Below are positions 34,717 through 43,404 of a DNA stretch of 64,000 nt, piece by piece (the first letter of the stretch is position 1; each line of letters starts with the position of its first letter). A model generated the notes under the pieces. That model was not told the origin of the DNA, did no database searches, and saw nothing but the letters and a program-made list of their open reading frames with translations. This DNA is from Aminipila sp963524205 (GTDB taxonomy: Bacteria; Bacillota; Clostridia; Peptostreptococcales; Anaerovoracaceae): positions 124,001 to 188,000 of the forward strand of contig CAURED010000002.1 of the NCBI GenBank assembly GCA_963524205.1. The letters are read 5' to 3'. Position numbers and translations under genes: made by a program.

Positions 34717-34902
34717 CTATAGCTTGCCTCTTTTTAAGACTTCCGGGTTCTCCGAATATTTCTTTTTTCATTCATAGAAAGTAGATTTAGTGATATTCAG
34801 GTTTACAGCTATTTGCTCATCTGTTAATCCATCTCTTGCATATGCTTCAAGCCTTAGTAAACCGTCAGAAGACAGCCAATATTTATATTTACCTTCTGCC
34901 AA
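34717..34902 (-). pseudogene. small phage-type HTH protein with premature stop
   Basis: TTG 34902 behind AAAGGA starts MAEGKYKYWLSSDGLLRLEA, then ARDGLTDEQIAVNLNITKST, a sigma-like/terminase-small-subunit HTH. After FYE an in-frame TGA (34768-34770) stands where relatives have Trp. The frame continues KKKYSENPEVL to 34717. So a 44-residue truncated product, or decay by TGG to TGA. Confidence 0.6.
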
Positions 34903-34968
34903 GCATCGTATTCCTTTCTGTCTAAAAAAAGAAAGCTATGTGAGGATCATTAAATAGAAAACCGCAAG

Positions 34969-35568
34969 CTATACCTGCGGTGAATGTTTATTTCTCTTGA
35001 CTAAATAATCCTTAATCTTCTTTATTATATCATTAATAGATAATTCCTTTTGGTAAAATAATTCTATTCTTGAACACCTAGAGGTATCTACAACTATCCT
35101 CCTAGTAGGTTCATTATAGTAATCATGTATAACCTGTCCTTCCGAGTCAAGCTCTTGATATTTTGAAAGAACCATTAAACTTGACATTTCACCCTCACCA
35201 CAATATACACATTGTCCAAGATATGATTTTTCTTCTCCGTCGAAAATTATCCAAAGATACAGGCCTTCTTTAATAACATCTGCCCACAGATTCTCATTTG
35301 TAGTTCTATTAATCTTTATCTTAAGTAAAACATTATTGAAATCATCTGATCTCCATAATCGCCCAATAAAGTATGCTAGAATAGTAGGTACAAAAACTAT
35401 TTTAATTACTAAGAATGTATCTACAATAAATAATATGTTTGATATTGTTTTAAGAATACTGCTTAGCACAATACTTTTTATCAAAACATTATCACATTTG
35501 TTAATATTACCAATTGTTACAAAATAAAATACAAATAAAAAAATATAGCCAGGAACCACATATTGCAA
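34969..35568 (-). CDS. DUF6338-like membrane protein
   Basis: About 199 residues from TTG 35568. N-terminal membrane helices (YVVPGYIFLFVFYFVTIGNI, IVFVPTILAYFIGRLW), then a cytosolic domain with WADVIKEGLYLWIIFDGEEK and YLGQCVYCGEGEMSSLMVLS, the DUF6338 pattern. Coding seems to begin earlier. IEINDLIKVVPDIL precedes in frame, with AAAGGAAGTGAT at the right distance from an ATA codon, as if ATG had mutated. The next gene upstream encodes a 58-residue polar protein. Confidence 0.65.
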   Translation of the reverse strand: MQYVVPGYIFLFVFYFVTIGNINKCDNVLIKSIVLSSILKTISNILFIVDTFLVIKIVFVPTILAYFIGRLWRSDDFNNVLLKIKINRTTNENLWADVIKEGLYLWIIFDGEEKSYLGQCVYCGEGEMSSLMVLSKYQELDSEGQVIHDYYNEPTRRIVVDTSRCSRIELFYQKELSINDIIKKIKDYLVKRNKHSPQV

Positions 35569-35624
35569 TATGTCCGGTACTACTTTTATTAAATCATTAA
35601 TCTCTATACTATCACTTCCTTTAA

Positions 35625-35801
35625 CTACTTATTATCATTTTGATTAGTAATTATTACTGGAGGTTTTTCATCTGTTTCTTTGAACTGCATTGAAAAATGC
35701 TTATTACTTGTCAAAACTGAATCTTTATTTTTTATATACCCGTTATTTGCCCGTTCTTCTTTTTTCTCTTGTATTATATTTTTTTTATTTTTATCTTCCA
35801 T
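35625..35801 (-). CDS. 58-residue Lys/Asn-rich protein
   Basis: ATG 35801 after AAAGGA. MEDKNKKNIIQEKKEERANN..., ending KPPVIITNQNDNK. Disordered, no membrane helix. Directly upstream of the DUF6338 gene and probably in one unit with it. Unrecognised. Confidence 0.5.
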   Translation of the reverse strand: MEDKNKKNIIQEKKEERANNGYIKNKDSVLTSNKHFSMQFKETDEKPPVIITNQNDNK

Positions 35802-35895
35802 GACTTATCACGTCCTTTCTATTTACATATTATCCCAAAATACAGCATAACTCAACAATGAAGCTTCGACATAATATGACAAAAGACCTTATTGC

Positions 35896-36693
35896 TCACC
35901 CCCTATTTATGCAATGCAGCATATCAGCATACTTCAAATCACGCTCATTCTTCAGTACAGCCCACTCTACAGCAGACGTGTGTGTATGATAGAACCTGCC
36001 AAACCCATAACAATAACTAACATAGTCATGTATTCCGCTGCCCTTATTTTCTCTTTTGCCAATATACATTGTAAGATACCGCCTCAGCTCCCTTAATCCT
36101 TTTTGATACAACTGTCTGTAGTTCTGCCTTTGCTCAATACTTCCGCCCATGAGCTTACGTGCTCCACTGAGGTCAACATTATTGTTAAGCATGGTCTGTA
36201 ATATCTCCTGTGGCTTTCCATAAATATGGTTAATACCTTGCTGTAATATCCGGTTCATTTCTTCCCAGTAATCCACATCTTCAATATTCCTGTAGTAAGC
36301 CTCTGAATTCACGTCTATAAGTGAATCAGTCAAGGTTATTGAATCATCATCATTGATAGGTTGATTCAAGCTCACAGCAGTGTTCAGAGGCTCACGCATA
36401 GCCTTTTCAGTAACACCGCCATATATAACTTTATTAAAACAATTCTTTAAGTGGTAGGTTAGATATGTAAGGAACTTTCCGCCCTGTTCATCCTTATAGC
36501 CATCTATAGCCTTTAAGAAGTAGAAATATGCTTCATTTACCATATCATCACGCAAATACCAAAGATTCTCCGGAAGCGCATTGAGCTTCTTATATGCCAT
36601 TAAAGAAATAAAAGCCTCTACTTGACTCCACAAGGTAGATATATGCTCCTGTTGGCCTTCCTGTATTAACTTGACTAATTCCTCATTACTCAT
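35896..36693 (-). CDS. sigma-70-like factor of a mobile element
   Basis: 265 residues from ATG 36693 (AGGAGG 11 nt upstream; the frame extends to 36762 without a ribosome site). Region-2-like segment LWYLRDDMVNEAYFYFLKAI and FLTYLTYHLKNCFNKVI. Region-4-like HTH RKLMGGSIEQRQNYRQLYQK followed by GLRELRRYL. Such factors are common in integrative elements and phages of Firmicutes. May switch on element genes. Promoters not identified. Confidence 0.65.
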   Translation of the reverse strand: MSNEELVKLIQEGQQEHISTLWSQVEAFISLMAYKKLNALPENLWYLRDDMVNEAYFYFLKAIDGYKDEQGGKFLTYLTYHLKNCFNKVIYGGVTEKAMREPLNTAVSLNQPINDDDSITLTDSLIDVNSEAYYRNIEDVDYWEEMNRILQQGINHIYGKPQEILQTMLNNNVDLSGARKLMGGSIEQRQNYRQLYQKGLRELRRYLTMYIGKRENKGSGIHDYVSYCYGFGRFYHTHTSAVEWAVLKNERDLKYADMLHCINRG

Positions 36694-36767
36694 TATGCTG
36701 CTTTCCTCCTTTATTCTATCTATTAGTACAGAAACGGGGCAGCCTAAACCACCCCTTTGCATTTACC

Positions 36768-37160
36768 TTAATTTGCATCTTCCTTAATCTTTGAATATGC
36801 AATTCTTTTATCTATTGCTTCAATATATGCTCCTATAATTCTATTAACAGCACCCTCCGGCTGTGTCCTTAAATATTCAACAGCTTGATAACTTGTATCT
36901 AACGCCTTAATATAATCAAAGCTTAAGTACGATTCCAAACCCTTAATTTCTTCAAGCTGCCCTTCTACTGCTGCAATCTGTTCCGCCCTTGTATAATCAT
37001 TTAATTGTTTCATAATCTTATTTGCTAATATAGGGTTGCTCTCTTTTACATTAAAGTAAAGTACTTGAAGAACATTAGGATCCTTTTCCTTTGCATACTC
37101 TGCTAAAGTTTCTTTATCATCTGTTGTCATACTTGGAAGAACTGTTTGCAGTTTAGCCAT
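36768..37160 (-). CDS. 130-residue helical hypothetical protein
   Basis: MAKLQTVLPSMTTDDKETLA, helical throughout with charged heptads (EQIAAVEGQLEEIKGLESYL). 74 nt before the sigma-like gene and 34 nt after the next upstream gene, same strand. No recognised family. Confidence 0.6.
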   Translation of the reverse strand: MAKLQTVLPSMTTDDKETLAEYAKEKDPNVLQVLYFNVKESNPILANKIMKQLNDYTRAEQIAAVEGQLEEIKGLESYLSFDYIKALDTSYQAVEYLRTQPEGAVNRIIGAYIEAIDKRIAYSKIKEDAN

Positions 37161-37194
37161 ATTGTTAGTTGAAATATTTCTGTACCACTTTCAA

Positions 37195-37494
37195 TTAAAG
37201 CCGCTTTTTTAAGCTATCCAATTCTTCCTGTGCAAGCTTTACCTTATTAGCAAACATATTTGAAAAGGTTTTATCTATATTTTCCCTTTCCTTTTGCAAA
37301 TACTCCTGAGCGTATGCTGCTGAATAACCTTCTTGATGTAACCTAGCCTCTATACCAATAAGGCTATTATACGAATACTCAACATTACGCTGTATGTCCT
37401 TAAGTATTTCTTTGTACTTCTCTAAAACACCGCTGCAATTAAATTTAACTTTCTTTGCTCCAGTAGCCTCTATCAGATTTTCATAAATGTTCAT
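37195..37494 (-). CDS. 99-residue coiled-coil hypothetical protein
   Basis: MNIYENLIEATGAKKVKFNC, then long charged helices (ILKDIQRNVEYSYNSLIGIE, KVKLAQEELDSLKKRL). Precedes the 130-residue gene, likely the same operon. Unrecognised. Confidence 0.6.
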   Translation of the reverse strand: MNIYENLIEATGAKKVKFNCSGVLEKYKEILKDIQRNVEYSYNSLIGIEARLHQEGYSAAYAQEYLQKERENIDKTFSNMFANKVKLAQEELDSLKKRL

Positions 37495-37519
37495 TTTTTC
37501 TACCTCTTTTCTTTATACT

Positions 37520-37565
37520 AAAAAAAGCGCAAGAACGATTATTGTTTAATCATTCCCACGCTTTA
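37520..37565 (-). terminator. terminator between two leftward units of cassette 2
   Basis: AAAGCG...CGCTTT hairpin with additional GATTA/TAATC pairing, ended leftward by a run of seven T (at 37520-37526). Separates the 37648-37996 pair from the operon at 37494. Confidence 0.75.
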
Positions 37566-37647
37566 TAATTCAGCTTACACCGTCAATCCGGTGCGGTACT
37601 ATCCTTTTATTTAATTAATATAATTATACACCCAATGCATTGTAATT

Positions 37648-37809
37648 TCAACACTTATCAGATTTAATTTCTGCTGTAATATAAGCTCTCTGAAAAGGTT
37701 GTTGACCCTTATATCCCTTAATTGCTTTAGGCTGCACAACTGGATCTAGTGCAGCAAGTATTACGTTCTTCTCTGCCTCATTTTCATATGATATTCTTAT
37801 TTTTACCAT
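37648..37809 (-). CDS. 53-residue small protein
   Basis: ATG 37809 preceded by AAAGGAG. MVKIRISYENEAEKNVILAA, LDPVVQPKAIKGYKGQQPFQ, RAYITAEIKSDKC. A compact beta-alpha pattern, not random. Overlaps the end of the upstream gene by 26 nt. Similar small proteins occur in Clostridia integrative elements. No function known. Confidence 0.6.
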   Translation of the reverse strand: MVKIRISYENEAEKNVILAALDPVVQPKAIKGYKGQQPFQRAYITAEIKSDKC

Positions 37810-37996
37810 CTTGTTTAGTCTCCTTTTCTACCACTATAGGGTTCTTTATCGGCTTGTCGGGTTGGGGATACTCCATGCCTTTTTCATTTGTGTATATGCC
37901 ACCCACAGGCTTTACCTCCTGTACATTCGTCGTTTTGTAATGTTGTAATTTTGTGTGCAACGTTTTTGTTGCGTTCCGAACGTTGTTACCATTCAA
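37784..37996 (-). CDS. 70-residue hydrophilic protein
   Basis: MNGNNVRNATKTLHTKLQHY, followed by GGIYTNEKGMEYPQPDKPIK. Pro/Lys-rich and probably disordered. It overlaps the 53-residue gene, whose ribosome site lies in its codons, so the two are coupled. First gene left of the integrase control region. Confidence 0.5.
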   Translation of the reverse strand: MNGNNVRNATKTLHTKLQHYKTTNVQEVKPVGGIYTNEKGMEYPQPDKPIKNPIVVEKETKQDGKNKNII

Positions 37997-38116
37997 ACGC
38001 CTAAACTTAAACGTTCTTAAAAGTAATGAAAATGATCAGAATGCCTGATCCATAAGAGGTACAAATCCGTACACGTGTACGGAAATGCATCAAAGTTGTT
38101 TTTAACAAAAAAATTA

Positions 38117-38211
38117 AAACCCCTCAGGAGCTACCAACTCCCAAGAGGTTTAGATAATAGGTCGTACTGATACAACCCATCTCGCAAATAGATTGTATCA
38201 CATTACGACCT
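38117..38211. promoter_or_regulatory. two inverted repeats in front of the integrase gene
   Basis: First, AAACCCCTC...GAGGTTT (38117-38151) with a GGAG/CTCC inner stem. Leftward it is followed by TAATTTTTTTG, like a terminator. Second, AGGTCGTACTGATACAA (38159-38175) / TTGTATCACATTACGACCT (38193-38211), 17-19 bp with a two-base bulge. Probable control of integrase or divergent transcription (operator, attenuator or recombination-directionality site). Confidence 0.5.
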
Positions 38212-38246
38212 CTAATTTCAATACAAATGAAAGCGAGGTTATTTTT

Positions 38247-39309
38247 ATGCCATCATATAAGAATGAAAAAACTAACACATGGTACTGTAAATTTTACTTT
38301 AAAGACTGGCAAGGAAACCAACAGCAGAAAAAGAAATCCGGCTTTAAGACTAAAAAAGAAGCTCAAGCATGGGAAAGAGCTTTCCTAGATAAGCAAGCAG
38401 CTAATCCAGATATGCTTTTCGGTTCACTTGTGGAGCTGTATCTTAAAGATATGGCACATAGAATTAAAGAAACTACTATGAGTACCAAGAAGTATATTAT
38501 TGATTTAAAAGTCCTACCCTACTTTGAAAATATGAAAGCGTGTGACATTAAAGCATCACACGTCAGGAGCTGGCAGAACGAATTTATGTCGATGAAAGAT
38601 AAGCACGGCAAGCCATAATAGCCAAACATATATAAAAACCGTCAATAATCAACTGACAGCTATTTTTAACTACGGCGTAAAATATTATGGTATTTCCTCT
38701 AATCCCTGTCGCAGTGCTGGGAGCATAGGTAAAGCTAATGCCGAAGAAATGGATTTTTGGACTAAACAAGAATTTAATACCTTTATTGAAGGAGTGAAAG
38801 ACAAGCCTCAATCATATGCAGCTTTTATGACACTCTATTACACCGGTATGCGTATTGGTGAGCTCATGGCTCTTACTTCATCAGACATTACAGATACAAC
38901 TATCACAATTAATAAATCTTATACTAGGCTTAATTGTAGAGGCATCATAACAACACCTAAGACACCAAAAAGTAATAGAACAATTACTATACCTAAATTG
39001 CTGCATGAATGTCTTGCTCAATATCAAGTAGCTTTATATGACTTACAGCCCGATGCACGACTATTTGAATTTACAAAACATTTTTTAGTGCATGAAATGC
39101 GACGTGGTTGTAAATCTACAGGTGTAAAAAAAATAAGACTCCATGACCTTAGACATAGTCATGCAAGCCTATTAATTGAACTGGGATTTTCCCCTCTTCT
39201 GATAGCTGAACGCCTTGGCCACGAAAAGATGGAAACTACTTTAAACACTTACGGACATCTATATCCAAGCAAGCAAAGTGAAATTGCAACAGCATTAGAT
39301 AATCTATAA
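38247..39309 (+). pseudogene. tyrosine recombinase (integrase), single-base frameshift
   Basis: ATG 38247 (GAGG upstream) opens with an AP2-like arm-binding domain (KNEKTNTWYCKFYFKDWQGN) and a SAM-like core-binding domain. At 38617-38618 an extra A makes CCATAATAG; removing it restores KPYSQTYIKTVNNQLTAIFN and the catalytic domain to 39309. Catalytic residues are all present in the second part: R in TGMRIGELMAL, HDLRH, RLGHEK and Y in NTYGHLYP. Corrected length is 353 residues. It ends 79 bp from core site 3, the normal place for the recombinase that uses that site. Confidence 0.85.
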
Positions 39310-39341
39310 ATAGTACCTTTTTAGTACTTTTTATAAAAATA

Positions 39342-39386
39342 AAATCCTATAAGCACTATATTTCAATGCCTATAGGATTTTTTATT
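39342..39386 (+). terminator. terminator of the integrase gene
   Basis: AAATCCTATA (39342-39351) / TATAGGATTT (39371-39380) followed by TTTTATTA, ending directly at core site 3. Confidence 0.8.
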
Positions 39387-39387
39387 A

Positions 39388-39517
39388 CTATTCCATCTCA
39401 ATATGATCAAGCATATATCAGCTTATATGTGACTAATTCACACCTTTTTATTATCTAATTCCTTCTTATATTCTATAATATTTAGGTTTTTGAAGATTTT
39501 TACAAACATATTGCAAG
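39388..39517. repeat. guaA-end repeat, site 3: core plus shared left arm
   Basis: Core CTATTCCATCTCAAT (39388-39402) then an arm including CATATATCAGCTTATATGTG, CCTTTTTATTAT and TATTTAGGTTTTTGAAG...TTTTTACAAACATATTGCAA. The same arm with point changes follows cores 4 and 5. Confidence 0.75.
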
Positions 39518-39622
39518 CACCGAGATGTAGAGACTTTGATTACATCTGCGTCAGAAGAAATAGATCTTGGGGGTGTTGCCCCTAAAGCATTTCAAACTTA
39601 TAACAACAACTCAAGATTTTAG
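39516..39622 (+). pseudogene. short coding-like fragment
   Basis: About 33 codons without a start, ending SASEEIDLGGVAPKAFQTYN, NNSRF, TAG. It looks protein-like (a conserved-looking GGVAPKAF) but I cannot name the parent gene. It begins where the shared arm ends. Confidence 0.3.
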
Positions 39623-39741
39623 TGGCACGATATATTGTTTTTACATATATTATAGTATATTAAATTTTATGATAGCAGGTGGCTGAAATATTTTTTAAAT
39701 ATTTTATATCATTTGTTTTGTAATGTGAGAGGGGTTTATAT

Positions 39742-39921
39742 ATGATTAATGAATACAACAGAGTGGAAGTTGAAAGAATGAATGAATCTAATATGAGAGA
39801 TGAATATAATAGACGAATGGAATTTGACAGAAGACATGAAATGGAGCGAAGAGATGAATTCGATAGAAGACATGATTTTGACTCGAGATTTCCATTTTGG
39901 TGGCTACTTTTCTTTAGTTAA
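39742..39921 (+). CDS. 59-residue Arg/Glu-repeat peptide with hydrophobic tail
   Basis: ATG 39742 after GAGAGGGG. Peptide MINEYNRVEVERMNESNMRD, with repeats of the type (E/D)-(Y/F)-(N/D)-R-R-(M/H), and a C-terminal FPFWWLLFFS. A strongly amphipathic or charged helix ending in a membrane-seeking tail. It is the only intact gene of cassette 3. A membrane-active toxin is possible but unsupported. Confidence 0.5.
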   Translation: MINEYNRVEVERMNESNMRDEYNRRMEFDRRHEMERRDEFDRRHDFDSRFPFWWLLFFS

Positions 39922-40006
39922 GCTAAATTACATGGAAATTGGCAGTAGGCCAGTTTATTTATTCCAAATGTTACACATAAGGCAGGAAATCAACTATTTT
40001 AATTAC

Positions 40007-40034
40007 AGCCCCCGAGAGATTCGCTGGGGCTTTA
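40007..40034 (+). terminator. terminator in cassette 3
   Basis: AGCCCCC (40007-40013) / TGGGGCT (40025-40031) followed by TTATAAC. The T tail is short. Confidence 0.6.
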
Positions 40035-40128
40035 TAACTAGTAGAGCGAAGTTCATTATCGAATGATATTCAATTTCTCGTAGATTTTAATGAAATCTTT
40101 GGTGTATCAACTCATATCTAAATTTATT

Positions 40129-40350
40129 TCATCCTGGAATCTCCTGTCTACCTAGCTTTACTCTGTCGCCAAACCGCTTAGCACCTCCAATATATATTTC
40201 CTTATTAATATCATCAATTAAATAATACACTACATACGTCAATTCCTCGTATAAAGCTAGTTTCGGTATATCTAACCACTTTATATTTTTAATAATTAAA
40301 ATTTTAGTAATGCCTAAAGATATACCTATTATAACTCTTATGATTGTAAA
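40129..40350 (-). pseudogene. GIY-YIG-like remnant
   Basis: An open frame with no start codon: KWLDIPKLALYEELTYVVYY, LIDDINKEIYIGGAKRFGDR, then stop after KLGRQEIPG. The VVY...YIG spacing and GDR segment match the start of GIY-YIG domains. The rest of the domain is missing. Confidence 0.5.
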
Positions 40351-40363
40351 AAAAATACCTTTA

Positions 40364-40577
40364 TTATAGTAAATATATATAATACAAAAATGACAGCCAA
40401 TCTTATAGATTGACTGTCACTGCATATACCATATTGTTTAATTTTTCTATTCCATCTCGATACTATCATTCATATATCAGTTCATACGTGGCTAATTTAT
40501 GCCTTTTTATTATATAATTTCTCTTTAGATTCTATAATATTTAGGTTTTTGAATGTTTTTACAAGCATTTTGCAATC
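40364..40577. repeat. guaA-end repeat, site 4: terminator block, core, left arm
   Basis: ATAATACAAAAATGACAGCC...GACTGTCACTGCATATACCATATTG block, core CTATTCCATCTCGA (40447-40460), then the arm (TACTATCATTCATATATCAG, TTCATACGTGGCTAATTTAT). Nearly identical to site 5 from 40447 to 40560. Confidence 0.85.
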
Positions 40578-40669
40578 ACTCATAATCTTAATATATCTTC
40601 CCTATCACTAATATAAGAATAATAATTTTACTACATTTCATTATTGCTTACACGCTACATTAAATTCTA

Positions 40670-41506
40670 TTAATATTTTTTTACCTTTTGTAGATATTTG
40701 TCTCGTTCCTTACTAAAGTCAGATTTAAAATCACTAACTAACTTCATGAACTCCTCTAATTTGCTAATAATATCCATATAATTTTCTTTTACAAGCTGCC
40801 TATTTTCTCTATCAAACATTAATGTAATTGGTGTTAATGTTAGTTCAAATTCTTCCGCAGCCAGTTCATCATATTTTTCTTCACCTGGACATACTGGTAT
40901 GTCGCTACCTTCTTCAGCATCAAATGTAAATAGCACTGGTAACAAACCACACTCTTCACTATCACATTTATCCAAGTATTCCTTAATTGCTTTTAACTTA
41001 ACAAGAAGCTTTGTACATTCTCTATCAACATCTACAGAATTATTCATATATTCTTTAATGGAACTAATTTTAAAATACAATTCGCTGCAATATTGTTTAA
41101 ATTTCAGAATTTCTTGTGTATAATATTCATATTCATCATTGTCACCATAATTTACCGATTGTTCTGCTTCTTCCTCTGTCCACACTGGAGTATTAAATAA
41201 GGGCACCTCCAAATCATTAAGATTTCCCATAATAAGGTCCCTTTTCATTTCAACACGAAGATTATAGTTTTCTGTTATCTTGCTCCATATTGTAATGACC
41301 AAACCGGTTACCAACCCACCGAAAATATTCAAACATGTTGATGACCAAAATGGAGAATAATTTTTTATTTGTAATGCTACAATTAAACTTACTATAATTA
41401 AAGCGCAAAGAATTAAAATAAATATAATTCTGGAATAATATGTAAATTCTAATTTTTTAATATCTTGTGTATACATATTTCTTAGTCTTCCTCCTTCACT
41501 AAACAT
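40670..41506 (-). CDS. membrane protein with large helical cytosolic domain
   Basis: 278 residues (or 268 from the ATG at 41476). Two membrane helices (IIFILILCALIIVSLIVALQ, CLNIFGGLVTGLVITIWSKI), then ~190 residues of charged helices (CSELYFKISSIKEYM, KAIKEYLDKC). No known family. Position after a nuclease and HEPN gene suggests a membrane effector or a scaffold of a defence system, by context only. Confidence 0.6.
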   Translation of the reverse strand: MFSEGGRLRNMYTQDIKKLEFTYYSRIIFILILCALIIVSLIVALQIKNYSPFWSSTCLNIFGGLVTGLVITIWSKITENYNLRVEMKRDLIMGNLNDLEVPLFNTPVWTEEEAEQSVNYGDNDEYEYYTQEILKFKQYCSELYFKISSIKEYMNNSVDVDRECTKLLVKLKAIKEYLDKCDSEECGLLPVLFTFDAEEGSDIPVCPGEEKYDELAAEEFELTLTPITLMFDRENRQLVKENYMDIISKLEEFMKLVSDFKSDFSKERDKYLQKVKKY

Positions 41507-41511
41507 ATAAT

Positions 41512-41546
41512 AGAAAAATAACAGCTAATCGTATGAGTTAGCTATC
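41512..41546 (-). terminator. terminator of the HNH gene
   Basis: ACAGCTAATC (41521-41530) / GA(G)TTAGCTAT (41535-41545) hairpin followed leftward by TATTTTTCTATT. Divergent member of the GACAGCTAG hairpin family. Confidence 0.7.
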
Positions 41547-41550
41547 ACTC

Positions 41551-42459
41551 CTATATTTTAAAACTAGTTCTATACACAACGCTATTATGATATTTTAATG
41601 CTTCCAGTGAAGGAAAGTTTTTTTCACTTTTAGGTAAACTAATCTTTTTATTATTAAAAGCTTTATAATAAGGTTCACTTAAATATGGACTTACACAAAT
41701 CTTGTATTGTTCATTAACTGTAATTAACCCTGAATCAAAAAGTCTATGTATGTCAGTTCTTAAAGGTAATCCATTTTGAATATGGTTGCTTTCCTCATTA
41801 ACATATTCTTGTATGTGTGCTGCTTCTATTACATCAAATGTAGTACTTCCAGTTACACAGCACTTCCCACCATATGCTTCAAGTAGCTCTTTCCTAAATT
41901 TTGATTGCCCTATTCTATCCTTCAGGTTGCTTTTTTTATTTTTTGTTTTAATCCTCAATTTGTCAACTAGAAAAAATGGTTCAACATTTCCAGTTGTTAC
42001 GTTCTCAGTAATTCCGCCTTCTGAAAAGTACTTTAATTTAACAACTTGTGAAGGAAAATCATATCCTTTTTCACTGATATCAAAATAATCCTGCTCATCA
42101 TAAAGAATGAGATCTCTCAGAATAATACACCCTATCTCTAAATTTTCTCTAGGTCTCAAAATTGAATTTTTAGTAACATATTTACTACATCTACTTTCAA
42201 GTTCAGCTAGACTTGATACACCATTTCCCAATCCATATTTATTCCATGCATCTCTAGCAGTAGTGTTTTCATACTTCTCAAAGAATCCGTAACCACCAAT
42301 TTTTCTAATAGGTGATTTTAACATGAAATATAATTTATCTCCTCTTTCAATTTTCTTAACATTCCAAGGAGTTGGTGTCCAAAAATTGACCTCTTTTGTT
42401 AAGACATTTTCTTTTAAATAATTAAACCATTCCAAATCTGTAGGTGCAACAGCAAACAT
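41551..42459 (-). CDS. HNH endonuclease with EVE-like N-terminal domain
   Basis: 302 residues. The N-terminal ~150 (MFAVAPTDLEWFNYLKE, NFWTPTPWNVKKIERGDKLY, RKIGGYGFFEKYE) look like an EVE/PUA-type modified-base reader. The C-terminal HNH_2-type nuclease has KCCVTGSTTFDVIEAAHIQE, GLPLRTDIHRLFDSGLITV, with the catalytic His pair intact. The combination is known in modification-dependent (McrA-like) restriction enzymes that cut DNA with altered cytosines. Lies between a HEPN and a membrane protein gene. Confidence 0.82.
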   Translation of the reverse strand: MFAVAPTDLEWFNYLKENVLTKEVNFWTPTPWNVKKIERGDKLYFMLKSPIRKIGGYGFFEKYENTTARDAWNKYGLGNGVSSLAELESRCSKYVTKNSILRPRENLEIGCIILRDLILYDEQDYFDISEKGYDFPSQVVKLKYFSEGGITENVTTGNVEPFFLVDKLRIKTKNKKSNLKDRIGQSKFRKELLEAYGGKCCVTGSTTFDVIEAAHIQEYVNEESNHIQNGLPLRTDIHRLFDSGLITVNEQYKICVSPYLSEPYYKAFNNKKISLPKSEKNFPSLEALKYHNSVVYRTSFKI

Positions 42460-42534
42460 AGCTTTTATTCCTCCACTTGATTTATTATCTTTTGCAATTC
42501 ATTAATATTAACTACTAATTTTGAGTGTATCATT

Positions 42535-43242
42535 CTATGCCATACCGGTATATTTTTTATAATGCTCCTCATAATCTGTAAAATAACTTTTTTCTATATT
42601 AAAAATACCATCATCTGAAACATCACTTGTTTCTCTATGTAATTCAAATGCTCCATGTCTATCGTAATTAAATTCATAAACTTTTTGTCTAGATTTAATA
42701 AAATCAGATTTATTCAACCCAAGTAATAAATAATTATTATCAAATAGTAAATTATCTTTATTCTCTAAATCCTCTTGATAGTACCCGATTAAGCTCTTGC
42801 CATTAGCAAGAACTCCACTTTCATTTTGAAGAATATGAACTGTATAATCTAATTCTGCCAGTATTTTTTTCTGAGCAACACACAAATAAAAATTCTTATT
42901 ACCATTATTCAAAATAGCTCCGTCAAAATACCTTAGTTCATATGCTTTTGAAATCATTTCAATAAAATCTGAATTAATAGAGTTGCATATTACTAAGTCA
43001 GGTTCATTTTTCTTAATTTCATTATACAATTTAATAGCATTATGACTTTTCTTCTTTGAACCTTGCACTAAACAATAAGCCTTCAAATATTTTTCTACAG
43101 CAGTATTAGCTATGATAATACCTCTATAAAGTAGTCCATTATTTAATAATGTTCTTGCTGCCAAATAATCTTTATAGGCTATATTCAAGAATCCCGATAT
43201 TTGCTTAAACTGTTCTTCGTTAATTTCAGTATACTTTTTCAT
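42535..43242 (-). CDS. HEPN domain protein
   Basis: 235 residues from ATG 43242 (GGTGATATTT before it; TTG 43254 is the longer alternative). AYKDYLAARTLLNNGLLYRG, IIIANTAVEKYLKAYCLVQG and SHNAIKLYNEIKK form a HEPN bundle. The C-terminal ~100 residues are unassigned. HEPN proteins are often RNases in defence and toxin systems. The classical RxxxxH is not obvious, so activity is uncertain. First gene of the nuclease operon in cassette 4. Confidence 0.72.
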   Translation of the reverse strand: MKKYTEINEEQFKQISGFLNIAYKDYLAARTLLNNGLLYRGIIIANTAVEKYLKAYCLVQGSKKKSHNAIKLYNEIKKNEPDLVICNSINSDFIEMISKAYELRYFDGAILNNGNKNFYLCVAQKKILAELDYTVHILQNESGVLANGKSLIGYYQEDLENKDNLLFDNNYLLLGLNKSDFIKSRQKVYEFNYDRHGAFELHRETSDVSDDGIFNIEKSYFTDYEEHYKKYTGMA

Positions 43243-43404
43243 AAATATCACCAACCTTCATTACTAATAAATACTTTCAATTGTGCTCAATAAATTCTAC
43301 AATATTATTCTTTATATTACAATATTTTCAACTAAGCTAATTACAATTTACTTCAAACGGATATTTCTTTCATCCCTGCTTGCAAAAATAATTCTATTTT
43401 TCCA

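Larger units (their letters stand above)
32798..39387. mobile_element. guaA-site cassette 2 (6.6 kb), the one carrying the integrase
   Basis: Bounded by cores 2 and 3. On the right it holds a tyrosine recombinase gene pointing at core 3. All other genes run leftward: two small genes, two hypothetical genes, a sigma-like factor, DUF6338 protein, a small HTH gene, an Ntn-hydrolase gene and a short gene. Three of them are disrupted. It looks like a degenerate integrative element. Confidence 0.7.
39388..40446. mobile_element. guaA-site cassette 3 (1.06 kb)
   Basis: Left arm as above, right end with the guaA-type terminator block and core 4. Cargo: one intact 59-residue gene and two coding remnants. 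No recombinase, so it could move only with one supplied in trans. Confidence 0.6.

Noticed and set aside
34572..34784. 70-codon plus-strand frame
   Set aside because: No ribosome site; overlaps the HTH remnant on the other strand, whose codons show recognisable motifs.
34969..37494. a complete conjugation or phage module in cassette 2
   Set aside because: No relaxase, coupling protein, T4SS, terminase large subunit or capsid gene found; only a sigma-like factor and small genes.
38176..38183. CCATCTCG in the loop upstream of the integrase as another att core
   Set aside because: Only eight bases match, no shared flank; likely chance.
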